Assembly: GCA_050084515.1 (NCBI GenBank)
Contig: CM114274.1
Location: 19,654,001-19,718,000, forward strand
Source: Blasia pusilla
Lineage: Eukaryota; Marchantiophyta; Marchantiopsida; Blasiales
DNA length: 64,000 nucleotides
Reading direction: 5' to 3'
A program made the translations under genes and the position numbers. Below, piece by piece: positions 21,257-32,591 of the stretch. The notes under the pieces are model-generated. The model saw only the letters and a list, made by a program, of their open reading frames with translations. It did no database searches and was not told where the DNA came from. Each line of letters starts with the position of its first letter. Position 1 is the stretch's first letter.

Positions 21257-23034
21257 TCACCTCACATCCGGCGTCTCCTCGGCGCATCTAGGTGGTGGTA
21301 CTCTACCTCCTCCACGGAAGCTCCACCACCATGTCGGGCACCCACTCGTCCCCCAACGGTGCACGAAGAGCCCACTCGGACCGGCTACTCGCCTCAGGTG
21401 CCCTCTTTGGCCTCGATCCGAACGTCCTGAAACTCCGTGTATGACCATACCTTTGACAATAGTCACACTGATAACCTCTTGGTGCAGCACCATCTCCTCC
21501 TCCATGCTCAGGCATACGTCCATGACCCTCACGAGTGCAATGGCGCTGATGATGGGCTCCACCATATGACCAACAAGTAATAGTAGGCTTTGTTGAGCCG
21601 CATATGAAGGCGCAAGTCTGCACGGGCTCGAGCTCGTGGTGCCACAGTTGACCTATCTTGGAGTCCATATAGGTGGTGTAGCCAATCGCGACTCGCTCTC
21701 GCCCATAATCCCTGGTGGCTACGCTCTCCTCCGCCATGTTGCGCTCAATGTTCTCGGCGGTCCTAAAACATCTCTCAACGTTGGGGAGGTGTTCATAAGA
21801 AGTACCCCCTCCTGCACCCATGGCCGTAGGGTCTGGTCCAGCATCGCGTACCATGACTGGATAGCCTGAGCCTCTATCATGAGTGACGTTGATCAACCGA
21901 CGCAGCGAGTGTAAGCCTCACGTAAACTCTCACACGGGGCGCCTTTGGAAGTTGTGGATGCTCCAACTTTTCCGTCTGCCACCCTTGCTAGCTTGCCCTC
22001 AACTCAAGAAAGAACTCAACCACGAGTTGAACTGGGGACGAACCCGACTAGATGGTGCAACTCCTCCGGTCTGAGTGACCCTCCTAAAACATCACTAGTG
22101 GAAGAGGAAGTAGCCTCTCCCGACTCCTCCTCCTCATCTCTGGGAATGGCTCCGTCCATGACATATAGTGTGGGTCAGTAGAGTTGCCATGCCTCAATCT
22201 CCCGGGCATATATGTGGGAAAACTCATGGTAATCGTCCATGGATGCCCCTCTAAATGCTTTGGAACATATCGTTCCATGTCAGAACGGGTTGAACTCTCT
22301 AGAGTTCCTACCGGGAGTCGCACCAACTCCTAAACTCGCTGAAATCGTGCAACTCAATCGTCCCTCGCACTGAAAACCTACGCGGTCCTCTACCCCAATC
22401 GTCCATCTCGTACGCCTAACTGGTAGGACCACTCACAATGTGTGGAGATGTGCTCACAAATTCCTCTACACCCTCTCCCTTGTCTGACGATGACACAGAA
22501 GGAGGTCGAGGTGGTCCCTGAAGTGAAGACCCTCGGAACCTCACGCCACTCCGCGTAAAACCTCTAGAGCTACTCTCGGGTTTACCACCTCGCCTCTCAA
22601 AGTCCCGAACGGACGCCGTGATGACCCTCGTGCCTTTCTCACCCGATCACTCTTGCCTCACGAGTAATCCCTCAATCACTCATCCCAAACATGCGGCACT
22701 CGATCTACACTCTCCCTCCCCGAGACATGTAATGTGCGGCAATAAGCGGCGTGGTGCGGCAAATCGACCAGGCTATCATCTCATCGACAACCTACCCTCA
22801 ACTCCGGACATCCCATATAGGTCTATGTCCCCTAAATCACATACATAAATGATGCTCTCAGCATCCACATACCCAATATCCTCAAATAAACTACCCGAAT
22901 CCCAGAATCCCTCACACGTGCAGGGTAAAGGACCAGAATGGGTAACTTGAACACATGTCGATGTCGCTCCTCAGCAACTACGAATCTCGACCCCAACTCG
23001 GTCGTGGAGACAACTCCTCCAATCAGCAAGTCAT
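21257..23034 (-). pseudogene. E2 gag with CCHC zinc knuckles
   Basis: Structural protein that packages the RNA. N-terminal piece LIGGVVSTTELGSRFVVAEE (about 23027), a middle with LINVTHDRGSGYPVMVRDAG and ENIERNMAEESVATRDYGRE, and near the end two zinc knuckles: CWSYGGAHHQRHC (second C changed to Y; E3 has CWSCGGSHHQRNC) and CDYCQRYGHTRSF (last C lost). Many stops, especially 22.1-22.85 kb. Confidence 0.78.
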
Positions 23035-24156
23035 ACTGACGTTACTCAAAACTCCTCGATAGACGGTGCAGTTCCAGCGAAACGGTGCGGCGTTGCAGAC
23101 GGCACGGAACGGCTACGAACGGCACGACCCTCGATGATGGGATGCGGCATTTAGCCCCATATCCTCCTCAATCAACAATAAACCCACACTCTGCTCCACA
23201 ATGCTGGAGCGGCTCCGTGATCAAGACGATGTGGTGTGGCCATGAGTGGCACGGTGTGGCAATCGGCGACGCGTTGCGGCTACGGGCGTCACGGCATGGC
23301 ACATGATCGTCGTTGAGCGGCTACCAATCACAACATAGCAGCAGGAAATCAAAGCTCAAACACTATAACAGGAGGTCATATGCCATTACAGGTTGATGAA
23401 GTGATGGCGACGCAAGTCCGAGAATCAACGAACGTTGTGGAAGACCGTCCACTCCGCAGCGGCGGCAATGGCAACCAAGGGTGGACAACGTACGGTGGAC
23501 CATTGACGGTGACGGTTGACCGTTGATGGTGACGGACGAACGGTGATGGTGACGGTTGACCGTCGTTGGTGACGGTTGACCGTTGATGGTTGACGGTGAC
23601 TATGTCGGTGACGGCCGCCGCCGGTGTGGCGGCTGGTTTAGGGTTTGCACAATTTAACCTTAAAAATCGCCTAGCAATGGCAGTTTTGCAAGATTGACCA
23701 TAACGTTTTGCTCACAACTCCAAATTGCGCATTGTTTGTTGCACAGTATGTACAGCTTCACGATCTACGCCAACATAAAAAAATTTGAAATCGGAGATTC
23801 CAGTAAACACTGACGGGGACTGTCGTAAAGCCCAATGTCTCTTTCTTCTACCCAACATTCGGCAAAGCTTCCGCGCTGATTCCTCCCAACAAAAATGTAA
23901 AACCTATAAAAATTCAAATCAGCAAGCGACATGGTGCTCCCAAAAGCACCGGCATGGGGCAACCCGCCCCCATACTCAATCCCTATTAGAAATTGGGCAG
24001 CTTTTCCGCGCGCCACTCTTCCACACGAAAAATCGGCAAATTAATGCAAGGAACAATCCAAGCAACCCTTGCTCCGATGAGCACTCCCATGAGCCGTTGA
24101 ACGGGGAACACGGTCCCCAACCTGCAAAAACAGCGAGTGACCAGCGAGCTCCCCCA
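23035..24156 (-). other. E2 leader and primer-binding site
   Basis: Non-coding leader. The part nearest the LTR (23690-24156) is conserved with E1 and E3. The primer site on the minus strand is TGGGGGAGCTCGCTGGTCAC (24156-24137), directly after an LTR end CA. The priming tRNA was not identified. The gag-proximal part (23080-23640) is rich in CGGCAC-, CGTTG- and GACGGTTGACC-type words. Confidence 0.75.
23480..23610. repeat. GACGGTTGACCGTTGATGGT minisatellite in E2 leader
   Basis: About six imperfect copies of a ~20-bp unit. The unit contains the palindrome CGGTTGACCG or CGGTCAACCG, so the array can fold. Counterpart in E3: 52400-52565. Confidence 0.85.
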
Positions 24157-24704
24157 TGAAGCTCTCTCACTATCTCACTCTCTCATTCTCGCATTCTCTC
24201 TTTCTCTCATTCTCTCATTCTCTCTTTGTAAAGTAAGATCCAATCTCTCTCTACATAATCTCACACCATAGCTCTCAAAGGTGTGCACTATCTCTCATGT
24301 CAAACCAAACCCACTCCCCTAATGAAAGGCTTGGGTTACACTCACAAGGCAAGGGACCATAGCTCCGCCGCCTCATGCCAAGAGGTTCAACAAAGAGAGA
24401 ATGAGCTCTCAAGCTCTCTCCATGGTAACCTATTCTCCCAAGTCACCTCTTCGGCTCTTGACCTGATGTAGGAGGTCAAGGGCCACTTAACAAAAATAGA
24501 AAGGTGATCATATACTCAAAATGGTACTTACCTAAAATAGTAAGTTCCTCAATATGGCTCCAAATGAGCCAAAACGAAGGGGAAACCTGCTCTCTCAGGT
24601 TTCCCGGGGCCTCAGCAGGTCATCCTTGACCTCCTAGGCCTGTCCTCCACTACTCTTGAAGACGCTCTACTAGATCTCACCGATCTATTCTAAAGGACGT
24701 GACA
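24157..24704 (-). mobile_element. E2 5' LTR
   Basis: 548 bp. Minus-strand start TGTCACGTCC at 24704, next to LINE sequence; end GAGAGCTTCA at 24157, followed by the primer site. It contains GGCTCATTTGGAGCC (palindromic) and a GA-rich tail. No segment A lies upstream, unlike the 3' end. Confidence 0.9.
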
Positions 24705-25560
24705 TTGTGAATGAGATGTTGAAGTATGGTGATGCTGCTATGGCTCGTTCTCTAGTGAGTCTCTTCAATCTGATCTAGCAGGCAAAAGTCATCCCACAAA
24801 GATGGCGGGTGGGAATCATCGTGAACCTCTTCAAGAAGGGTGAGCGAGAAGACCCTAGAAACTACAGGGGTATTACATTGTTGAGTGTAGTCGAGAAGCT
24901 CCTTTGCCGTATACTCAACAATAGGATCTCTGTGTACCTGGAGGAGAATTCTGTCATCAAGGAGGGCCAGGCAAGCCCGAGGATGCATGGATCACATCTT
25001 CACCTTTAGTCAAATTATCTAGGGTAGGAAAAAAGAGGGGAAACCCACCTATTGCTTCTTCTTGGACCTCAAGAAGGCATATGACACTGTATGGCGTGAC
25101 GGGCTATCTTATAGCTTGTGGAAGGCGGGGCTGAGAGGGAAAATATGGAAGGTGGTGGAGAAGATGTACCAGAACACAAGGAGAAGAGTTCTGGTGAATG
25201 GCCAAAAGAGTAGGACATTCGACATCAAGCAAGGAATGGGTCAAGGATGCCCGCTCTCCCCCACTCTCTTCAACATTTTCGTGAATTCCCTATTGGAAGA
25301 AATGGAGGATAGTGGACTAGGCATATGGGTAGGCAACAACTTTGTTGTTGCCCTAATGTTTGCTTATGACTTTGGTGGCCTCGAGGAAAGAGGAGAGAAA
25401 CTCCAAGAGATGATCTCCCTGACCAAAATCTGATGTGACATGTGGGAAATGAAGGCAAATGTACTGAAGTGCCGTGTGATGATTTTCAATGGCAAGGAGG
25501 AGGACCAAGACCAACAGTGGTACTAGGGCAAACAAGAGATCCCCCGTATGGCTACATACA
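24705..25560 (+). pseudogene. LINE reverse transcriptase
   Basis: Target-primed reverse transcriptase. Seen: IIVNLFKKGEREDPRNYRGI, RISVYLEENSVIKEGQA, FFLDLKKAYDTVWRDGL (first catalytic D), QGMGQGCPLSPTLFNIFVN, and the catalytic loop at 25359-25370 reading FAYD. Copy 2 has FADD here, so the first aspartate is a tyrosine in copy 1. Stops or shifts near 24778, 25008 and 25433. Confidence 0.94.
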
Positions 25561-26450
25561 CCTATATGGGCATAGAATTCTCGGAATATTGCATATGGGA
25601 TGCACACATCAAGAAGACTACTGAGAAAGGCCACAAGAAGGTGAACGATCTGTCTAGATTCCTACACTGCCGGGATATCACATCAGAAGTAAAGCGCTCT
25701 GTCATTTTGCATACCATTTGTCCCTCGCTGGAATACGGGGCAGCAGTGTGGGATGCCAATACCAAACCAAGGGAGAGGCTTGAAGCTGTACAACTGAAGG
25801 CGTTTCGGGGTATGATGTCAACCTCATCACGAACAGCCCGAGTTGGTGTGAGATCAGAACTAGGTTTGGAACACTTGGAGGATAGACGTGATATTGCCAA
25901 GTTAAAATGGCGGAGGATCTGGAGACAATAGACTCCCATCGCTATCCTAAAGAGGTGATGGGGAAAACCTGGACCCAAAAAAGACCCGTAAAGTAGGTCA
26001 AATCTTGGACGAAAAAGGTTCAAGAGATTGTGCAAGCTTCCAAGCTCCTAGCAAGGCCTAAACTGTGGGAGCAAGATGAGAAAGCATTCGTGGATAACCA
26101 AAGTAGTGGGCAAACGCTCACAGTAGAACAACATGGAGGAAGCCATGAAAATGTTTGACCTCTCTCTCTTGATGGTATATCCCGAGAAGGCAAAACTGAA
26201 GAACTGTTTGCGGGGAACCCCTTTCTTGGGAACCCGGCTCAAGTTCAAGTTCAGGACGGGGGCAATCCCCTTGAACCATAAGAAAAGCAGGATGGGAACA
26301 CAACTAAACTCTTGCGCCTTGTGTGACGATGGGGACGAAACCTCTAGTCATTACTTGGTCTCCTGCGCAAAATTCACAACACTGAGCAAGAGCATATCTT
26401 TGATATTGCTAAAATTTGGTAGCACCAAAATTTTTCAACACATTCAATAG
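25548..26450 (+). pseudogene. LINE C-terminal region with CCHC-type knuckle
   Basis: Follows the polymerase: TYMGIEFSEYCIWDAHIKKT, RSVILHTICPSLEYGAAVWD, GVRSELGLEHLEDRRDIAKL, then a shift and FLGTRLKFKFRTGAIPLNHK and CALCDDGDETSSHYLVSC. The last is a C-x2-C-x8-H-x4-C knuckle as found at the C-terminus of CR1/Jockey/R1/I-type LINEs. Confidence 0.88.
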
Positions 26451-26745
26451 CCTTGATTCATTGCCCAAAGCTACTACACTGGTAAGTAATGTCTATTGGG
26501 GATCCCAATCAGGTAAAGTAGATTGTGTGGTGAAGAGTTTCTTGGTTGACACTTGGAAGCTTCGCACAAACACGTTGTTTGGTTAGCACTCACACTATAT
26601 GAGAGTGTCTCCCTCCTCTCATATGGTACCTTCTTCACTTGCTTCTCTCTCTACACCCATCCCAGTCTCAAGCACCGTCCAACCAGGGCCAGGGGTCTAT
26701 GGTGGCAAGGCTACGACAGACACTACTTAATGAGTTTACACACTC

Positions 26746-26747
<2 letters not shown>
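26451..26747 (+). other. LINE 3' untranslated region
   Basis: Nearly identical in copy 2 (40191-40487). It contains a stem-loop ATATGAGAG / CTCTCATAT with a 10-base loop (26597-26624; 40345-40372 in copy 2), a possible recognition element for the reverse transcriptase. It ends in CTACTTAATGAGT. Confidence 0.75.

Positions 26748-26823
<76 letters not shown>
26748..26823. repeat. (CT)n microsatellite at the 3' end of LINE copy 1
   Basis: About 76 bp of CT, same strand and phase as the array at the 5' end. CACTA sequence AATTGTATTG follows. Confidence 0.97.
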
Positions 26824-26827
<4 letters not shown>

Positions 26828-29679
26828 GTATTGTTTTCTTTGCACTAAGTTTTGCTAATTTTGTGATTTTATTTGCTCAGATTTCCACATTGTCCCATTT
26901 TTACTACTTATGCAGGGGGTAGGGCAATTAGATCCAAGCGTGATGTATGGACAAATGAAGTAAATCAACGCACGGATCTCAATTTGTAACCTCGTTGCTA
27001 ATTAATGCCAAACAGGTGTTCTAAAACCAAGGTTCATGTTTATGAGCCTTGGTTGAGTGATCTCAAAGTACAGCCATGTGTTAGCTCAATTTGTCATGTA
27101 TCGAGATAAGTAGACATAACCATGTGAGTATGGCAATGGTTACCAACTATATAAATGAATCCTATATCTATGTTGGTGCACTTGTTTTGGATCTTGAGTT
27201 TTTAAGAAAGAAAATTGCCCAACTCTTAAAAATTGAGAGGTCAACTTTAAAGACCTATTGGCTCAAGAATGCAGGCCATAGAGAAGTCCCTTGCCACCTT
27301 GAAGCAAGTCGTCGTGGAGCGGGGAAGAATGGTCGACTATTGGATGTCAAAATCAGGAAATTTAAGGTGAGCAAATGATGAAACCTTGATCACATGTTCG
27401 GACTTTGAACTACAACGGCTGATCAGGCTTAGACGGTTTCTCAATAAGCCCTTAACACGAGCTTTGACTTTCACTTGTAAAAATATAGCTTCAAATTTTT
27501 GGGTGTTGTTTTGGTATCTACTCTATCAATTTAGGAATTCCCATAAGCTTATATACTAAACCTGTAGTTGTTTCTGATTTCAAATGTTTGCATAATGACA
27601 CCTACAACGTGGGATGTGTTTCTGGGGGTTCCAAAAGAGATATTTCTGCTCATGGAGCAAAGAAGAGAAGAGGTTCCATCATCACACCCCACAAGTACAA
27701 ATTTTAGTGGGCTTCACGTGTAACTTACATAGAAGTTTTCAAAATTGGTTGGTGATGATGCCATGGATAGAAAGGAAAATGATGGAAATTTGTCATAGAA
27801 ATCATGGACAACTTGTATTATCTATCTGTTATGCTTGAGAGGGAGTCGAATCAGATCTCACTTCCCACATGAATGAGGTGGAGACCAAATTGGATGAAGG
27901 TCTACATGATATGAGATCCCAAATTGAAAATGGCCAAAGGGAGCAACAAAATAAATGAAATGATTTTTAGGCAAGTCACCAACTTCTTGAAGAGAAGTTG
28001 AGTGTACTTTTGCGCATGGTCTCAAAATTAGCTCAAAGTGGAAAAGAAACAACGTCCAATGTGTCAATTGATCATGGACTTGAAGACAAGCCACCAACCC
28101 TGAAAAAAGTAATTTCCTTTTCTCATATAAGTCCAGTTAGGTTTCATTAAGGCACTCTAAATTCTCATCAGTTTTTCTCATTTCCACATCATGATGTAAT
28201 TGCTTCTATGTATGGCTTGTGTGGGCGTCATCAAGAATCGCATGAGCTTATAGAAAATGTTGAGAACCTTGCCGAGGCTAAAAAGTCCCCTAAGAAAAGG
28301 AGGACAAAGCCTCACATGAATGTTGGATTTGAAGATATGACTACTTTGATAGGTGAAAATCTTTGACATATCTTCTTGTAGGTTTAATCACTTAAATTCG
28401 GAGATTGCAAGATGTCTGGAAATTTTTAATGTAGGTGTACCATAACTATACAATGATCTGGAATGTATATATATCTAAAATTCCACAAGAACTGAGAAAG
28501 TCCTTAGTGCTGATCCGGTGAGCCACGTGTTGAACAAGAGATCTTTAAGTGTAATGATCAAAGGTAACACTTAAGCATATATCATATTTTGTACCTACAT
28601 TTTCCAATTTCTCCGTACCTCTATTCCATATTTCAGCAATGAAAAATTTCAAGTTGGATATGGCGAGTGATTACTCACTCATCTCACTAGCTAAGACCAT
28701 ACCAAAATTTATTGGCATTTTTCTGTTGCTCTTGTGCATGTAAGAGAAGATTGATCATACTCACCTTATAAACAATACTGAAAAAGCTAAATTTGTGACT
28801 ACTACAATATCCCAGGGTGCATATCTCAACTCTATTTTCTTTCTAGTCCATGTTTTCATTATTATATTTGCACTCATTGAGATCTAGGAATGTTGAAATA
28901 CATGTCAAGCATGGGAGCAAACTGCATGTATGACAACAACAACCAATTCAATAAAATTCCGTGTTTATGAGTGGTGAAAGTGAGAATTTTTGCAGGTGAT
29001 AATAATGTTCCATACATTAATATTTTTGAAGTTTAATGTTCTATAGGTGAAGCAATAGTGGACATACAAGCTTCACCAAAGATCAAGAAGAAGATGAAGG
29101 CAACCACCAAGATGATTGCAAGTATAGGTAGTGAGTTAGAATGTGGCCCGAAAATACAAAACAACAAGAAACAGAGGGTAAAATAATCAGGCTTTCACTT
29201 TTTGCCTTGACATTTCATGTGTGTTTTCGTAGATTTGTGACACAAATGGATGAGTTCTTGTGTTTTTATTCTTAATTTGGTACCCAACAGGTGGGGCTTG
29301 TCAACTTTTCAAGGACTTTACCAATAGATGGATGGACCTTCACCAAGGTAATGATTGAGAGTATACTAATTTATCAATTGTGATGACGTTGTTATATTCA
29401 CCATTAACTTTATGTTTTGATTTGGTATGAGCGTAGCTCCATTTGGGAGATGAAGTACACCTCACACATCCAAAACTTAGCCGGAATATTTTGGATCATG
29501 GAGCAGTTTCGGGCTTGAGTGGGCGAGATAAGTTCCACGGGAAGGATATAGGTCCTGGATTAGTTTGAGTAGACCTTAATGATACTTCTCAACCGGATTA
29601 CCAACTATGGGAGCCGAATACAATGGACAAACTTGCTCAACTAACACTTGGAGATGTAGTTGGAACTTCAATCGTCTAG
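26824..29679 (+). CDS. Spliced gene inside the CACTA element, unknown product (TnpA-like by position)
   Basis: Several exons can be joined by canonical GT/AG sites in matching phase. One ends at 27366 (KKIAQLLKIERSTLKTYWLK, then GAGKNGRLLDVKIRKFK before GTGAGC). Another ends at about 28109 (coiled-coil-like, two stops). Another, about 28185-28352, carries the basic run KKSPKKRRTKPH. Then come 29047-29177, 29291-29347 (GLVNFSRTLPIDGWTFTK) and 29437-29679 (LHLGDEVHLTHPKLSRNILD, ending GDVVGTSIV and a stop). Exon phases agree from 28352 to the end. A TGA at 29565-29567 interrupts the last exon. The small-exon structure, basic regions and place recall the DNA-binding TnpA gene of En/Spm, but I see no sequence signature and do not assign it. 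The 5' exons are uncertain. Confidence 0.55.
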
Positions 29680-30229
29680 CCGGAGTTGAATCTTAAGAAA
29701 CTAGTTCATTAGGATCTTTGGATTTGGTGGTTTTCATAAATTTTTAAACTTTCACAATGATTCCATCAGAGCATTTGTTTGTAGTTTGGTTTCCATATGC
29801 TCTTGGTTCCTTTTTGCAACTTGCTGAGATGTAAATACTTTGATTCTTATATACAATGAATCATCTATTTTTGGGTTTCATCAATTAGAGAATGGTTTGA
29901 TTGTGATTATCTATAGTTTTCAGCATTCGTTGTAATTGGGATGTACCCTAGAATTACTTGCTTGATATATGTCCCTCTTCTAGATCTTCAGATTCAGATT
30001 TTGTCTATCCTCACCATTGTCTATGCTATTCATGCTCACACATTACTCCTTGCTTGATCTGAGAGAGTCTCTAATTATATTAAGAGGATTATGTTACTTA
30101 GATGACCACCACTTACTTACCAAAGTAACTCCTCTAATTTAACAATCGCTAGGAGGAGCAATGGCAATCTGTGAACAATACATGATCTAGTAATAAACCA
30201 CAGTTGATAGTGTTTTGTGAATGACTAAT
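29680..30229. other. CACTA right interior, non-coding
   Basis: A/T-rich 3' flank of the spliced gene; no open frame or repeat of note. Confidence 0.5.
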
Positions 30230-30992
30230 ACATTATGCCAAATAGCTCAGACGGCTAAAATATCATTTAGTGGTTAAAATAGGACTAATGTAGTCATGAT
30301 AATAACTCATACAGTCAACGTTATGACTCAAATGGTTAGGAAAGATGACTCAAATGGTGAGATAAATGACTCAAACCATCCCAATGACTCAAAGAAATAT
30401 GAGTCATGGAGACATGAATGACATGAGATAAATGACTCAAACCATCAATAAAATGTCTCACTTAGTTATGAAATACCATTATACCACACATAAGATGACC
30501 AAAATAATCGTAATTGAGAACCAATCTAGTCATATTTAATGACTCATATAGTCATAAGAAATAACGCGGTTGGTATGTATGACTCAATCAAGACATATGA
30601 CTTAGTCATTTCAACCACGTGTCACTCACTCATTCGTTTATATCATTACACATGTCATTGTCTCATTGAGCCTAATCAATCTAGCGATCCCATGTATGAC
30701 AAGTGGAAATTTTTCATTTGATTCTCACTTTGCCATGTCATTTCTTCTAGCCATGTCATACGCCAACATGGCACTCCGACATGTCTGTCACACGTGACAT
30801 CTTAGTCATATATCAATGATTGAGTAGCTAATGACTTAAGTCATTACCCAATATGGTAGTGAGAGTCATATCCTATATATGACTTGGTTTATATGACTCT
30901 AATGGTTATGAGTCATCGTGAGTTATTTATCGTGAACAATGACTCAACATAATCATCTATTAGAGTCATATAATATGCAATTTGTTCTAGTG
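30230..30992. repeat. CACTA right subterminal repeats
   Basis: Dense array of ATGACTCAAA, AATGACTCAAACCATC, TAGTCAT and GAGTCAT words in both orientations, like the left end but longer. Runs to the terminal TTCTAGTG. Confidence 0.85.
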
Positions 30993-30995
30993 AAT

Positions 30996-31761
30996 CTAGA
31001 ATCCTAACTGTAATCCTAACCTACTCCATTCAGATTCTCCAACCCTCCATCTTCCCAAGATGGTTGGTTGTCTTGGCATTCCATTTCCGCTCCCTTTAAA
31101 CTTATGTGCCGCTCCATTTCCGGCTTTCAAAACCACCGCGATGATTAAGTCTTCACAGTCTTCGTGCTCTTCGCAATCTTTTTAGTCTTTATCTTTTGCT
31201 ATCCTATCTTTTCACAAAGACTCTTATCCTTCTGTCATTGCAAAGAGTCCTCCTTTATACTTTCTTTCAATCCGCTGCCTTCAAAGCATTTTCCTATCTT
31301 TCTATTCCTATCCTTAATACACCTTCCCACTTTTATGAAGACTCTTTGACCTCTTCCTCTTCCTTCTTTGAGTTCTTAGTCTTTGCTCTTCGTTCTTTGT
31401 ACCCAGTCTTTGCACAAACACTACCTTCATTCTTCTTTACAAATAAACTTTTCCCAGTCTTCATTGACAGTCTTTTACATTGTTCTTACTGCGGTCTTTC
31501 TTGCGAAGCACCTGCGCTTCCTCTTCTAACTTCTTTCCCTATCTTTTCCTTCTTTTACACAATTCTCACTCTTCCAAGACAGTCCCTGATCTTCTAACAT
31601 CTCATGTCCTCTCATCAGAGTTTTTTCAATCAAGGTTTTCACACAATTTCAATAAAGTAAGACTCTTTACTTCCCGTATTGAGTCTTTAGTCCTTGCTAA
31701 ACGAAGACTTCTGTACAAAAATTGATCTTTCTCTCAAAATTTCATAAACGTGGGCATTACA
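30996..31761. other. Right half of the LTR-like insertion
   Basis: T/C-rich text with many AGTCTTT and AAGACTCTT words and open frames full of F, L and S that look like composition effects. Ends GTGGGCATTACA at the TCTAT duplication. Confidence 0.5.
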
Positions 31762-32591
31762 TCTATTTAGGAGGTTGAGGATCAAACTCAGATTTAGTAC
31801 GGCCTTCCATCCTCAAACAGATGGGCAAACGGAAAAAGTAAACTCGGTCGTGAACGAGTACTTAAGGAATTACGTTAGTGCGGACCAACGAGATTGGGCA
31901 AAGTGACTAAGTGTGGATGAGTAGTGTTACAACTCCACCAAGCATGAAGAATCTCTGTTTCTTCTGGTGTATCAAAGAGAACCAAAAGGGGCTCTTGACT
32001 TGGCCCTTTCAAACGGCGCTACATCGGCACACACATGTAAAGCAACTACGAAATGTTTGTTAGTGGAAATGCAGGAACGACACAAGCGAGCAAGAAGAAG
32101 TCTTGCCAAGGCTCAACTAATTAAGGTACTTGAAGCATGCTAACAAAAGTTGGCAACAAGTGAGTTTCCAAGTTGGGGAATAAGTGTGGTTGAGTGTAAA
32201 GAATCTCACTCTTCCGAAGGAATTATCCACGAAATTATTAGCCAAGTATGTTGGACCGTATATGATCAAGGAAAAGCCGTTTGAGGATGTGTATAGTTTG
32301 GAGCTGCCAAACAAGTTCAAGATTCATCCGACTTTCCATGTGTGATTATTGAAGAAGTGACTTCAAGATAATGTGCGTGTGGAATGAAGGATTGTGTTGA
32401 GACCACAACCGATAATCAGAAATGAGGAACCAGAGTTTGAGGTGGAGACCACTATGCGTTCTAGACATAGAGCCACCAGGTACGAGTACTTGGTCAAGTG
32501 TAAAGGCTACCATGTGAAAGAGGCGACTTGGATTGCGGAGTCAGATCTTGAACATGCGCAAGAGGCGTTGCGAGACTTTGATGCAAGATAG
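31762..32591 (+). pseudogene. G1 integrase second half and chromodomain
   Basis: Resumes the integrase cut at 10184: FSTAFHPQTDGQTEKVNSVV (third acidic residue in TEKVN), NEYLRNYVSADQRDWAK, then KHEESLFLLVYQREPK. After a damaged C-terminal part, the chromodomain lies at 32440-32591: ATRYEYLVKCKGYHVKEATW, then ESDL. Chromodomains bind methylated H3 tails and guide integration. The usual VKWKGY is VKCKGY here, losing an aromatic cage residue. Stops are scattered between 31906 and 32390. Confidence 0.93.

Larger units (their letters stand above)
14760..24704 (-). mobile_element. E2: Ty3/gypsy element carrying DNA methyltransferase and PHD finger, 9.9 kb
   Basis: Minus strand, inserted in the LINE. 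Order on its own strand: 5' LTR (24704-24157), primer site, leader with a minisatellite, gag, protease, C5 DNA methyltransferase, reverse transcriptase, RNase H, integrase, PHD finger, polypurine tract (15530-15518), then a 3' end of segment A, LTR, segment A. Ends are TGTCAC and CACGACA. The expected short target duplication is blurred: LINE text ...CTT on one side and TTGTG on the other. Many stops and shifts. Close relatives in the window are E1 and E3. Confidence 0.93.
24705..26740 (+). mobile_element. LINE copy 1, 3' part
   Basis: Resumes the LINE at TTGTGAATGAG and runs through reverse transcriptase, C-terminal zinc knuckle and 3' untranslated region to CACTACTTAATGAGT, where (CT)n begins. 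Confidence 0.93.

Noticed and set aside
31164-31725. F/L/S-rich frames suggesting a membrane protein
   Set aside because: Composition effect of T/C-rich sequence; several frames at once, no start context, inside the LTR-like insertion.
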